A stretch of 64,000 nucleotides of DNA, taken from NCBI GenBank assembly GCA_013423325.1, contig BLJB01000001.1:409150-473149 (forward strand), given 5' to 3'. This DNA comes from Usnea hakonensis. Its lineage: Eukaryota > Ascomycota > Lecanoromycetes > Lecanorales > Parmeliaceae. A model generated the notes under the pieces. The model did not search any database. It was not told the DNA's origin and worked only from the letters and a program-made list of their open reading frames with translations. This document shows, one piece after another, positions 11,169 through 22,335 of this stretch; position 1 is the stretch's first letter; the number at the start of each line of letters is the position of its first letter. Made by a program: the position numbers and the translations under genes.

Positions 11169-13484
11169 CTAGATTGAGGCAGCATCGATTTTCTTCCCTT
11201 TCACCGACTTCCATTCCATGCCGAGCGAGCCAATAATGGATAAGGATCCCATGGCAACAGCAACGTAGTATGTGGTTACCAGTGCATCGTTGTATGCGAG
11301 TAAGACGCCTGGAAGACTTTGTGAGTCAACGGCGTCTCGTAGGCTTGTTGCCCCCGTCTTAAGAACGATGTCCGGGTTTAGGATAGGGACATTGGTGGCG
11401 AGATTCGCGGAAAGATGCGTGGTGAAGAGGTTTTGTCCAACTGCGACAAACAGAGCTCCCCCGAGGTTAAGACAGAAATTCATGATCGCTGTTTGAGATT
11501 CTGGGATCAGTGTTGCCTACCGGTCAGTGTAGAGTTTCTTCAAACGTACCTGTTGCTGTTGGAACATCGTCCAGAGTGCAAACGGTCTGAGCAGCAATGA
11601 TCGGTTGTTGCATGCCGGAGCCGACACCACATCCGTAGAGAGCCTGGAAACCAATCCACATGCCATGGCCAGTCCCAACTTTAAATGTAGATATTGCGCC
11701 AGCACCAGTGGCCATAAGTATGGATGAGAGGATCATGAACGGAGTATAGTAGCCAAGGGCAGTGATGCCAATGCCAGCGATTATGGATATGATGACGACA
11801 CCAAGTATCATAGGGAGATTCCTGATCCCAGACTCGACGGCTGACACTCCTTTGATTGCTTGAAACCAGATGGGAATGTAGTAGACCACTATGTGATCCA
11901 TGATTAGTACTTTCTTTCGTGGCAAACAGCCCAAGCTATATGGAACATGTGTGGTTTGAAAAGAAGATTTGGTAATTGAAATTGTACGTACGAATGAAGA
12001 ATGAGGCACCCAAACAGAATACGAACCATGCACCAAAGATTATGCTCCGATTCTTGAGGATTCGTAGTGGAATTGTTGCATTGTCCCCTTGCCATACCTG
12101 TACGCCCGCAAAGCCAATACCGAGTATACCAGCGATGACGAAGAGCGCAATGATCCTTCCTATACGGGATCAGCGGAACAGCACCCCGATCATATCGAGA
12201 CTCCAAAGACAGGGGATCTCACCATCATTCCAGTGGTATTTCGATCCTCCCCATTGCAAGGCAAGTAAAAGACATATAATACAAGGCAAGAAGATGATTG
12301 TGCCGACAGGATCGAATTGCTTCGTGCGTTCCCGGAAGCCGATCGAATTCTCTTGTTCACGGGGAGGTGAAGTAAAAAACAATGCGATGCCGACGATCGT
12401 CACGGCCCCAATAGGTAAGTTAATATAGAAGCACCATCTCCACGAGACTTTATCTGTAAAAGCACCTCCCATCAGAGGCCCAGCTACTGACGCCTAGGCA
12501 AGTCTCCTGTCAGCAATTGCTCTTTATGGTTTGGGATCGGAGTAGCCAATGATGTCCATAGATGTCGAAAGTCGTAAAGAAATTTTACGCTTCCCAAGGA
12601 CGTCAGAGATCAAGGTCTAAGGGGAGTGGTAGGGTAAGCCATTACCAGACCGTACATGCCACCAATAAGTCCCGAATAGATCGGTCTCTTGACGAGGGGG
12701 ACTGCGTATGCTATGATGACAAGAGCGCCGGAGAATATGCCGGCACTTCCAACGCCTGCGACTGCGCGACCGATTATTAAAGCTACAGAGGTTGGCGCAG
12801 CTCCACAAATCACTAGAATGGTGGTCAGCATCAAATGTTTACGGTATCAAAGTTGGGGTATATTGGGTACCTGAACCGACTTCGAATATAAGGATAGCGG
12901 TCAAGTAGACATATTTGATGCTAAAGAATGTGTATAGTTTGCCAAAGAAAAGTTGGAGGGCACAGCAGGTGAGCAAATAGGCTGAGAAAAAGAGTGGGTT
13001 AGGCTGAGATTCCAATATGACAGGAGTGTATGATTACCTGCTGCATACCAACCGACATCATCGAGAGCTTTGAAATGATCTGTAATCTTCGGGATTGCAG
13101 TGGCAATTATGGTATTATCCTGGACTGGTATCAGTATCTGACTCACTGAGTGGGGGTTCGAATGGGATTAACCAAAGCCATGAGGAATACTGAAAGGCAT
13201 AATGAGGCCACAATTATGCCCAGCTTCGCTCCAGAGGGATATTCCGGTTCGTCTGAAGGCTTGTCTAATGCTTTTGCTTCTTCCAGAGGTGTTCTCTCCA
13301 TGACATCTTTCTCGCCCTCTTGTTCGAACTCCTGCTTGGAGGAAGTGGGCACTGGGATAGTTTCTTTTTCTGTCTGACTCGTAGATGAGGGATGACTCGA
13401 GGGAATGACTGCGGGGTCAGAACTATCGTCTTCAATGTTGAGAGGTGCGGCACGCCGTTTTGAAAAGAGACCGAATGATCTCAT
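11169..13484 (-). CDS. MFS transporter, DHA2 family (14-TM drug:H+ antiporter)
   Basis: Plasma- or vacuolar-membrane proton antiporter exporting drugs or toxins; substrate unknown. Eight exons: 13173-13484, 13038-13119, 12871-12981, 12646-12812, 12223-12493, 11992-12159, 11550-11888 and 11169-11488, giving 589 aa. The junctions rebuild family motifs: FLMAL|DNTIIATAIP after TM1, FEVGS|VICGAAP, GMYGL|ASVAGPLMGG (antiporter motif C region), ASFFI|LVYYIPIWFQ and DVPTAT|AIMNF. The first donor is an unusual GTTAAT. An acidic, Ser/Thr-rich cytosolic N-terminus of about 85 residues precedes TM1. Neighbours are housekeeping genes, so no biosynthetic cluster explains its cargo. Confidence 0.9.
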
Positions 13485-14232
13485 GATGAATAGTAAAGTC
13501 GCTGGAAAAGAGGAAAGCCTGAAAGGATGGGATATCTCCTGATAAGTTATTAAATCTCAATTGCCAATTGTCAGTTGTCAGTTGCAAAAAGAAATCGATC
13601 CATTGATGTAGGAAGAGTACTGCACAGTACTTTATACTATTAGACTTAGATCATGATGTTGTTGACGGGAATTAATTAAGAAGCTTCTTTACGAGTACGT
13701 AAAGTAAGTAGGTACTTACCTTACCTAAAACTACCTACGAGCCTACGATGATCGGACTCTCGCTGTCGCGCATATCTTCCAAGTCCGAAGCGGCTCAAAG
13801 TAGATCCGTCCTCTCCTTATCTCTTTATCTTATCTACCGTACTTTACTCTACCAAGTAAGGTGCCCTATCATACATTTTGAGTACTACGGGGGCGCGCGT
13901 TTTGTCAAAGTAAAGCAACGAGTTACTATTTGAGCTCTCTTTTCGTTTTATTCATGAGAATGCACCGCGAGTTTTCGAGTCCTTGAGAACCCCGATTTTC
14001 ATAATGCATACCTTAATCATAAAGTAACCCCACATGTGACATGCCTCCCCTTTCCCGAGCTTACCCCGCCAAATCAACTCTAACCTCGGCTGTTTCCGTC
14101 TGACGGTCAGATCTTTATGGTAAACGTATACCTCTTTTGATCTGAAGTACGACTACCTTACGTACTTTACCTTACACCAAGCTTCCATCCTTCCCAGACC
14201 TACTTCACCTTTTCCCCTAAATCATCTCGACT
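13485..14232. promoter_or_regulatory. Divergent promoter region, MFS transporter and phosphomannomutase
   Basis: No gene seen. It is rich in short TACCTTAC/AAGTAGGTAC-type repeats (13680-13745 and 13840-13870), like many other intergenic stretches of this window. The 14120-14225 part is pyrimidine-rich, as expected for a fungal leader. Confidence 0.45.
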
Positions 14233-15188
14233 ATGTATACCGAAGCAGCCAGCGTTTACCCTCCCTTAGAGAGTCGTTCAATCAAGAACACAATATGTCT
14301 CTTCGACGTTGATGATACCCTCACCCCAGCTCGTCGGAGTGTCTCGCCCGAGATGCTTCAACTGCTCTCTGCCCTTCGTCATAAATGCGCTATAGGCTTT
14401 GTTGGTGGCTCTGACCTTGTCAAACAGCAAGAGCAGCTCGGAACGCCCTCGATCCCCGTCACTGGCCTCTTTGACTTCTGTTTCGCCGAGAATGGCTTAA
14501 CAGCTTATAGACTGGGCGAACAATTGTCGAGCCAGAGTTTCATCGGATGGCTGGGCCAAGAAAAGTACAAGCCGCTGGTCAATTTCTGTTTGAAGTACAT
14601 TGCAGATATCGAATGTCCTGTAAAAACTGGAACTTTCGTCGAGTTCAGGTACGTGGTGATTCAGTCTGCTGTACTTTGTGGTGGTGAGATTGTATTCTTC
14701 TTGTCTTTACCTGCGCTAACGATATTCCCGGTCACAATAAAGGAGAGGAATGATCAATGTCTCACCAGTCGGCCGCAACGCCAGTACAGAAGAGCGCAAT
14801 GCCTATGAAAAATATGACAAGCAGCACCAAATCCGTGCCCACTTTGTCGAGGCTTTGAAAGCGAAATTCGGTGACCTTGGCCTTACGTACGTTGGCTGTG
14901 CTGTTCTCAAACCCACCGGCTGATATCTGCTATCATAGCTACTCAATTGGCGGACAAATTTCCTTCGATGTATTTCCTACTGGTTGGGACAAGACTTACT
15001 GTCTGCAACACTTGAAGGCAGAAACTTCTCTAAGTGGTGTCGATTACTCAACTATCCACTTCTTTGGCGACAAGACATACAAAGGCGGGAATGATTATGA
15101 GATTTTCGAAGATCCCAGAACGATTGGGCATAGTGTCCAAAATCCGGAGGACACGATGAGAATTCTGAAAGAGCTGTTCGACCTATAG
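14233..15188 (+). CDS. sec53: Phosphomannomutase
   Basis: Interconverts mannose-6-phosphate and mannose-1-phosphate, feeding GDP-mannose to protein glycosylation, GPI anchors and cell-wall mannan. Three exons, 14233-14648, 14743-14886 and 14939-15188, give 269 aa, normal for eukaryotic PMM. The haloacid-dehalogenase-type motif DVDDTLT (25-31) supplies nucleophile Asp25 and general acid Asp27. FVGGSD, the spliced FVEFRRGMINVSPVGR and GGQISFDVFPTGWDK are family signatures; HFFGDKTYKGGNDYEIF is the metal-binding loop. Both introns have clear branch sites (GCTAAC; CTGAT). All key residues are present. Confidence 0.95.
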
Positions 15189-15621
15189 GCGCAGACACTT
15201 CGTACCAGAAATTTGGTGAGTATTTCTTTGCCAAAGCTTCTCAGAGAGCTTGAATAAAAGGTCATAGATATAGAACAAGAGCATTAGATTTCCTTAATTC
15301 TCTTCTAGCATAGCGGTGCCTAATAGTGGTTTGACTCTACATGGAAGTGGTGATGCTTTTGCGGCAAAGACTCTCCAATGTCTCCACATTCTACCTACCG
15401 CTCTTGTCTTACATTTATATCCTAAAACCCACAGGATGTTGGTAGCCCCGTCATTTTATTTCGCTTTCTGTCGGATTATTGTCGTTCAACCCACTCACCC
15501 AGCATCAGCGGAGATTGTGAACCATGCCAAAATCGCAAATCGCTTAATTGATATATAATTAACAATGATTGTAGTATGATTGAGAGCACGCACCGTACAT
15601 CACCATGGTAATACAGCATTG
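15189..15621. other. Intergenic between convergent genes
   Basis: Holds the 3' regions of phosphomannomutase (+) and the Fmp32-like gene (-). An 80-codon open frame at 15316-15558 has no recognisable content. Confidence 0.5.
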
Positions 15622-16612
15622 TCACATGAGTAAACGCCAGGCACCGAGGATCAGTGCAGCCGTTCCTGTACATACACCCCTAGGTATGTAAGCATAAACC
15701 GTACACCTCACCACACTCATACTTCTTTCATATCTTGGGCTGGTTACTTACATCAGCCACTGTAGAGTGCTAAATTTGACCCCCTCAACCCTCTCTCTCA
15801 GGCCTGCAACCTCTTGCTCTATCCTTGTTTCTGTCTCCTTAATCTTCAGCTCTTGTCCCTTGGCTTCCTCTCTGATTCGACCCTTCTCAAGGTTCAAATC
15901 TAATCTCACGCTCGCTTGAGCACGGTTTACTTCGTCACGAAGTCTGGAGCTAAGCTTCGCCAGATCATTAGACAATCGCTCGTGCGAGGCCAGAGTCATC
16001 GATGTGTCGCTAGAATCGAGGGCCAGGAGCTCAGAGCGGAGTTTTGTGAAATCGACCTTTTGTGTGTAGGTGCTTCGATCGGCATCTGCAGAAGGAAGAG
16101 AGTCAGTGACAGATTGGCAGACGCTGCAGACTGAAGGCTGGGAGACCTTCTCGTAGGACCATGGTGCGCGTCAGATTCTGGATGGACTCCTCGATTACAT
16201 CTGAAAGCACGAGCATCATGGCTTTTGACTGTTCTTCCGAAAAACCTTCATCTTTAAGACGTTGCACGAATTTCAGGGTGTCGAAATGATGGTCGCGAGA
16301 GAGGGTTGGGGTCGTCGAGAAGCATTGTCCTTGATTATGTGAGGGGTAGGGGGTTCTGGGGAGTAGTAGATTTTGCCAATGGGTACCCAAAGGTGAAAAT
16401 GATTGTTCTCTATTTCTGCATCTTCGTGCTACTGATAAGACAGAGAGTGTGGGCTTGTTCCAAGGGGCGGAAGTAGAAGGATGTAATCGGGACGCAATAG
16501 CCGAGGGTGAAGGGCTTGAGGCTTTCCATGATAGCTGTGGCAGCAGGAATCGCGGTATAGGAGCAGCACTCGGGCTCATGATGGGAGCAGCTTGGAATAT
16601 TGACCTATTCAT
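15622..16612 (-). CDS. fmp32: Mitochondrial DUF1640 protein, Fmp32/MCUR1-like
   Basis: Inner-membrane coiled-coil protein; yeast Fmp32 and animal MCUR1 are linked to cytochrome oxidase and calcium-uniporter assembly. Three exons, 16147-16612, 15752-16085 and 15622-15679, give 285 aa. The last exon is only 58 bp and supplies the C-terminal membrane anchor GVCTGTAALILGAWRLLM. Without it the frame would stop right after LQWLM. The N-terminus is a long Ser/Pro/Arg-rich presequence. The DUF1640 region runs from about 109 (FDTLKFVQRLKDEGFSEEQ) through LSDVIEES into a long coiled coil (about 180-260). It is convergent with phosphomannomutase. Confidence 0.9.
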
Positions 16613-16930
16613 GCAGGTGGAGGTTTCCTGCGTCTTTCAAGGGGGGGGGGGTTATTGTGAGTATCGGAGGATCGTATCCTTGGCGATCCTTGGCACTCAC
16701 GCGGGACACGCAAAGTCCTGAACGCCAAGACTCCGCCACTTTCCGGAAGAGGTAGTAAAGGTAGACCACACCGTAAATTCCATTTATCTGGACATCTGCT
16801 CCACACCTGGCTCTGAATCATGCCTATCATCGACAATGCGTACTTTCAAGCCACCTGACCCGCCCCTTAAATGTGTCCTCAACGCCAGCCGCTAATGGAA
16901 AGGTACAGACGACAAATAACACAATTCCTG
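16613..16930. other. Intergenic with an 11-G run
   Basis: Upstream of the Fmp32-like gene and downstream of condensin Brn1, both on the minus strand. It contains a homopolymer of 11 G at 16641-16651. No gene seen. Confidence 0.45.
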
Positions 16931-19592
16931 TTAACCATCCTCAGTTATCTCAGCGGTGAAATCCTTTTCAATTCTTAATTCCTCCAAGCCTGGCTCATTT
17001 CCTAAGGTCAGTCCCTTTTCGTTAGCCAAATGCAAGAGGCATATAAAGCAATAAGACGTTGAGATGTCAGCCATCGCTTGCTTGGGATAGACTTGTTGTA
17101 GGTTATTCATCACAGACGTGAATTTCAAGGGTGTTTCGCCAGGTTCTGACGAAAACCCAGAAGGAGCAAGAGCTTTGGGATCCTTCTGCGCACATGTTAG
17201 ATATCGAGTGTTGAAGAGGAACAAAAATTACCAACCTCTTCGAACCCAATGCCTCTCCACATCTCCTCTTTCAATCTCCGCACGTCAACCTTCTTTGCTA
17301 CCCGGGCATATTGCATATACTCTGGCCGTACTCGTCGATTTTGTGTTACAAGCTGCGTCCCAAAAGCACCTTCCCGGCCGTCTCCGGTGCCATTCAGAGC
17401 TTCTGCAATCCCTTGGCTTTCGACTCCAGCATCACCTCCCAGAATTGGAGAGAATGCTTCTCTAGCGTCCGCGAATTCCTCGTCGTCGTCTGGAAGTCCA
17501 TCGGGAAATTCAAGTCCATCATCTTGGAAGAAATTAGCGTCGTAGTTGCCCTGTGGCCCTCCTTCGTCCGGCGAGGCCTGATTCGCCACATTTTCCTTCC
17601 GCGCCCAAAACGCTTCGTCCACATTGTTTTCCGGTATCTCTTCCTGCATTGATTTTGTACGACTGCTGGATTCTCGTGAGCCCATCCGCGCTTTGGGTTT
17701 GAGAAACAGTCCTAAAAGCTGCCGCGAATTAAATTGTTTATCATCAGGTAGGAGATTTCTCGTCTTTGATTTCCATTGCGTTTTAGGCAAGGAAATGGCC
17801 GCATTCGAACTCGCTGGCGTGTACAGAATCTCCGCCAGGGCTGGACTTAGGGGAGATGCAAAGTCAATCTCAAAAGGTTCTTTTTCCTTTCTCCTCGATT
17901 GGACTGGTGCAGAAGCTTTACTGATGTCTTTGATTCTCCGTATCCTCCAATGCTCCGGTCCAGCCCAATTCTTTCGTAAGGCATTGTCGAAATAGCTGAG
18001 AATATCCTCGTGCCCTCCATCCGGATTTTTGTGGTGCAGGGACACTGCGTACTGATTGTTGTCCAGATTGAAACCGCCGACCCCTGCAGCTTCTCCCGGG
18101 TTACTTTCACCATTGCCTCCTTCCTCGAAACCTGTATCTCCAAAATGCGTTTGTGGTTCAATGGCAGCACTCTTTGCCCATGCCTCACCACCCTCCCCAA
18201 AGCCGGCTTCAGCACCAATCTCAAACCCACCAAGAACCCCGTCATCCTCTTCGTCAAATCCTGCGACATCGCCGTCGATGAATATGCCAGTCTGGTCACC
18301 AAGGTCCCCAGATACAGGATTTATCCTCCCTTCTCGACAGTCCTCTGATGATTTTATGAATGGAATGTCTAAAGACCCAGCTGGACCGCCTAGGTCGAGG
18401 TTCTTCAGCGACGGACATATGTCTTGCTCATCCAATATTTCTAGGTTAGGAAAGAACTTGGTTCTCAAAGCATCAATGTCGATATCGCTTTGCTTAGCAT
18501 CATTTGCTGTGCTTGCCCTCTTCGTTTCAGCCTCGGACACGTCTGCATGTTGTTCACCTGCTTGTGCGCCACTATTCCTTGTAGTGCTGTCGCCATCCAC
18601 ACTTGCGTCTCCGGCATCATCGCTACTGTCGAAAACGATCCTGCCAGTGGAATCGATTGCTAGATGATTGAGGAGCAACCCCTTTGCCCCACCTTCGTCA
18701 AAGTCTGCTGAAGCCTTCTTGAAGAGAGGATCCACGGAGAACTCGAGCTCAAATTTCTTCAACTGCAACGATGCAAAGGATGGTGCTAGTGTCGCCTCTG
18801 ATGATCGTTGCGCCTGCTACCCATTAGTCCCACAGTGCGAAGACATTTCATGAAAATCGAGCGCACCCTTTTTTTCGCTTTTTTCTTCATCCCATCTTCA
18901 TCTTCCTCGTCTTCTCCTCCTTCAGCATCTTCGCTCTGTCCTCCACCAGGATGCCCCTTTTTGTTACCACTGTCTGCTAAGCCGCTCAACAATTTACCTG
19001 TCTCTGTTGCGACACTGTCTACCCGACTTGTGTAGATCTTTACACAGCCATCCAAAGTACAGCTGGCCTTTTGAAAGTTGACGCCGTCCCCTTCCTTAAG
19101 CAATGACATATCATGGAAATAGTCAATTAAGGCGAAATTCCAGGAGTTCGTAGCATTGATCTTATTGTCGGTTGCCATCTTCATCCATTCCTCGAAGTTC
19201 GCCAGAATGGGAACTCGTTTCATCGGCGTCATTGCGCTGGCAGCAACAATTGAAAGCCCTACATCCTCAATGTTCTCTTTGCCCCTTGCAACCTGCGTCC
19301 GAGGAGTTTTGGGGCTGTCACTGGCTGCGCGGTCGTATTTGTTTAATTTTCGGATTGGAGAAGCCGCGGCTTTCAAAGAGTTCATCTGTAAATCATGAAG
19401 AGCTTGTCGTGACTGAAGGCGCACCGCCTTCTCCTGTCGGTCGTCATTGAGAGGGATCCTATAGAGGTCATTTTAGTTCGCTCTTGTCAATCTCACGTTT
19501 AGTACTCACTTTAAGGGCGACTGATGTGTCTGATCGTGAGGCGTTGTCGCAGTATTGTGCTTTGCACGCGGAGGTCTTGTGACCCGGGGCAT
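16931..19592 (-). CDS. brn1: Condensin complex subunit 2 (Brn1/Cnd2/Barren, kleisin gamma)
   Basis: Kleisin that bridges the Smc2-Smc4 heads in condensin, needed for mitotic chromosome compaction. Four exons, 19510-19592, 18867-19458, 17236-18816 and 16931-17185, give 836 aa. The first exon (MPRVTRPPRAKHN...) splices onto IPLNDDRQEKA, the start of the conserved block. Signature stretches are NFEEWMKMATDNKIN, WNFALIDYFHDMSLLKE, ATLAPSFASLQLKKFELEF and near the C-terminus FTSVMNNLQQVYPKQAMADIS followed by CFICLLHLANEKGL. Long acidic linkers sit in the middle. The third donor is GTTGGT and the second acceptor is a tandem TAGCAG, so one-residue variants are possible. It shares an upstream region with cdc6. 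Confidence 0.93.
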
Positions 19593-20171
19593 TATGCTAC
19601 AAAGGTGATTACAATACGTGGGTCGAATCGTGCGAAGTGCTTGGTGAAGCTTGTCGCGATCAAAATCAACAAACAAGCCGGAGGAGATCTACGGTGGTCG
19701 GAAAGTTTGCTCTGCGCAGAACAGCATAATTCTCATGCATAAATCCAAAGCCACACTCGCCACAATTTGATACAGCGCTAGGACTAGGCTCTTACTGGGC
19801 TTGGAAGAGACCCACCTTACCTTCTGGTCAGAGTCGGAGACCTCAAATTTTCCTATCACTCAGGAGCACATGAATGAATCTCCCCGTACTACCACTCTCA
19901 ATAGAAATCTTAGATTGGGTTCCATCCAGGTGTGTTCCCGAAGCATTTGCAATTGTCAAGCTTAGGTAGCCTTTCGCTGGGGGCACTATCCGATCGTCCG
20001 GACCTCTGTGGGGGACCGTGGGCACTTAAATTTATCTAAGCTGTAATTAGTTAGCTTAATCTGACACGCGATTCCGACGCGTTATCAGCGTCCGCAAAAT
20101 ATCTCGGTCCCCTTCAAAGGGCAACTTCGAGTAACACAAAGCAGCAAGAGCCAACCCCTTGATCAAGATCA
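19593..20171. promoter_or_regulatory. Divergent brn1-cdc6 promoter region
   Basis: 579-bp region between two cell-cycle genes transcribed away from each other. An MluI cell-cycle box ACGCGT lies at 20077-20082, 90 bp before the cdc6 ATG, with a half-site ACGCG at 20065-20069. Short open frames here have no coding character. Confidence 0.6.
20077..20082. promoter_or_regulatory. MCB (MluI cell-cycle box), candidate MBF site
   Basis: Palindromic ACGCGT upstream of cdc6. In yeasts the MBF factor binds this element to drive G1/S genes, and S. pombe cdc18 (the Cdc6 orthologue) is a classic target. The same hexamer also occurs at a few other places in this window (for example near 22178, 31644 and 32303), so position, not sequence alone, makes the case. 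Confidence 0.5.
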
Positions 20172-22146
20172 ATGGCGTCGGTACTAGGAAAGCGTGCAAG
20201 AACTATCAACTCAGCTCAAGGTATGCAACAGCAGAACGTCCACGTTGCCAGTCTTCCTAACGCTGCCAAGATGTCTCCTCCATTTCCTCTCGAGTCAAGC
20301 GCAGAGCCTATATTCATATTGACAGTGATGAGAATGCCGACCCAACATGTATGCACCATGTTGTGAACAATTCAGAGTGTTGTGGAGTGGAACGGAATGA
20401 ACTCGACAATTTCAAGCACCTTGCAAGCAGCTCTGCTTGTGTCAAGCGCTTCGCAGACCCCAAAAAAGCCGCGCTTTCTCCAAGTAAGGCCAATTTTCAA
20501 AGCAAACCTCGCACTGTTCTGGGTATGTCCAATACTCGTCTTAGGCAGCCTCGTAGCTCATATGGTCTGTAGAAGACGAGAACAGCCTACAGCTTCCGAC
20601 ACCTCAGACACCACGGCATCGCGATGCTCTATCAAAGCGAGTACCCGTTACCCCTCGCCACCGAGTGAGCCTTGTTGGTAAACCATTGACTCCGCGCACA
20701 CCTCGGACACCGTCCACTCCAAGCAATGCACCAAGTGTATACAATTGTGCGCGTCAACTGTTCACAAGGAGCGCAGTCCCAGGTCGTTTAGTAGGACGTG
20801 AAGAGGAGAGGAGCGAGCTGCACGATTTCATTAATGAGGGTATTATACACAAATCTGGCAGATGCATGTATGTCAGTGGGCCACCAGGAACCGGAAAAAG
20901 CGCACTCGTCAGCGAGGTCTTTCAAGACTTTCAAGGAACAGAAGCAGTCAAAACAGCGTATATCAACTGCATGAGTGCAAAATGCTCGGAAGACATATAT
21001 GGCAAGCTGACTAAAGAATTCAACAAACTTAGTCATGAAGCCGGCTGCGACGAGATGGGTCATTTGCGGGAAATGCTCCTCGCAGAAGGAAAAGCCTCAG
21101 AGCACGTCTACATTGTGACCTTGGATGAGATTGACCATCTCTTGACTTTCGATTTGGAGATTCTCTACACGCTGTTTCAATGGTCACTGCAGCCTTCTTC
21201 ACGACTCATCCTCATCGGAATTGCGAATGCGCTTGATCTAACGGATCGCTTTCTGCCACGTCTCAAGGCAAGGAATCTCAAACCAAGACTCCTACCATTC
21301 CTTCCGTACACGGCTCCTCAAATAAACTCCGTCATCAGTACAAAGCTCAAGTCGCTCTCCGCGACGGATTCAACAATCCCAATCGACTACATTCCTTTCC
21401 TTCACCCAGCGGCAATCCAGCTTTGTTCTAGGAAGGCAGCTTCTCAAAATGGTGATCTCCGAAAAGCCTTCGATATAGTCTGGCGCGCCATCGATCTTAT
21501 CGAGATCGAAACAAAGCAAAACCATCAAAGTGGCCTTGCTGCCAGAGCTCTCCAAAAATCTCCTTCGAAAACGCCGTTGAGCGAAAACCCCAATCTCTGC
21601 TCCTCCACACACATCTCGACCATTCTTGCCGCCTCCTTGGCAACGTTCACACCTCTTACAGCGCCACGTGCTACCATTGCCCATGTTTCACGTGTTTCTG
21701 CTGCGGCATTAAGCAGTGGCATATGTCAGCGCCTTCAGAAGCTCAACCTGCAACAGAAAGCTGCTCTCTGCGCACTTGTCTACCACCAAAAGGCTTTCAA
21801 AAAAGTAGCAAGTTCAATTTTTGGCACACCATCAAAGTCTTCCTGTGCGCCAAGTATAAGGAATCTTTACGAAACTTATTGCACACTTTGTAAGCGAGAG
21901 GATGCGCTACACCCGCTCTCGAATACCGAGTTTGTGGACATTTTGGGTGGTCTGGAGACGCTGGGGTTGGTGGGAGAGGAGAGTTCTGGGAGAGGCCTAG
22001 GCGGGAAAGAAAGAACGCCCACTCGCAAAGGAAAGCATTCTGGGGAGGAAAAGAGGCTCGTGAGTTTCGTGGACGAGGGGGAGGTAATGAACTGTTTGGA
22101 TGGAGCGAGTGGAAGCATTCTGCGCGGTCTCTTAGGGTTGGAATGA
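20172..22146 (+). CDS. cdc6: Replication licensing factor Cdc6/Cdc18
   Basis: AAA+ ATPase that with ORC and Cdt1 loads MCM helicase at replication origins. Three exons, 20172-20220, 20271-20522 and 20573-22146 (two 50-bp introns), give 624 aa. The splices yield AHIDSDEN-like and TPQTPRHRDALSK segments typical of the family. Walker A is GPPGTGKS (203-210) and Walker B VTLDEID (282-288). A dense cluster of Thr-Pro sites (about 107-150, TPRTPRTPSTP) is the expected CDK regulatory region. A winged-helix domain follows from about 480. The alternative donor at 20482 would drop 14 residues; I prefer GTATGT at 20523. Confidence 0.93.
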
Positions 22147-22335
22147 CTGTAGACAGGCCCTACATAGGATAAGCAAGTACGCGTGAAAATTCAACTTTGC
22201 ATTAGCAATTCTCGAAGAATGCTTTGCTTCGGGGTTCAGGAATATCTTTATAATCAAGCAGAATTCGCCTGTTGAGCTCGCTGAGGACTACGAACGGCTC
22301 GAAGGCGGTTTCGAACACCCGTTTCCATACAAGGT

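Noticed and set aside
11169..16612. MFS transporter plus neighbours as a secondary-metabolite cluster
   Set aside because: Adjacent genes are phosphomannomutase and a mitochondrial assembly protein; no synthase, P450 or cluster regulator is present.
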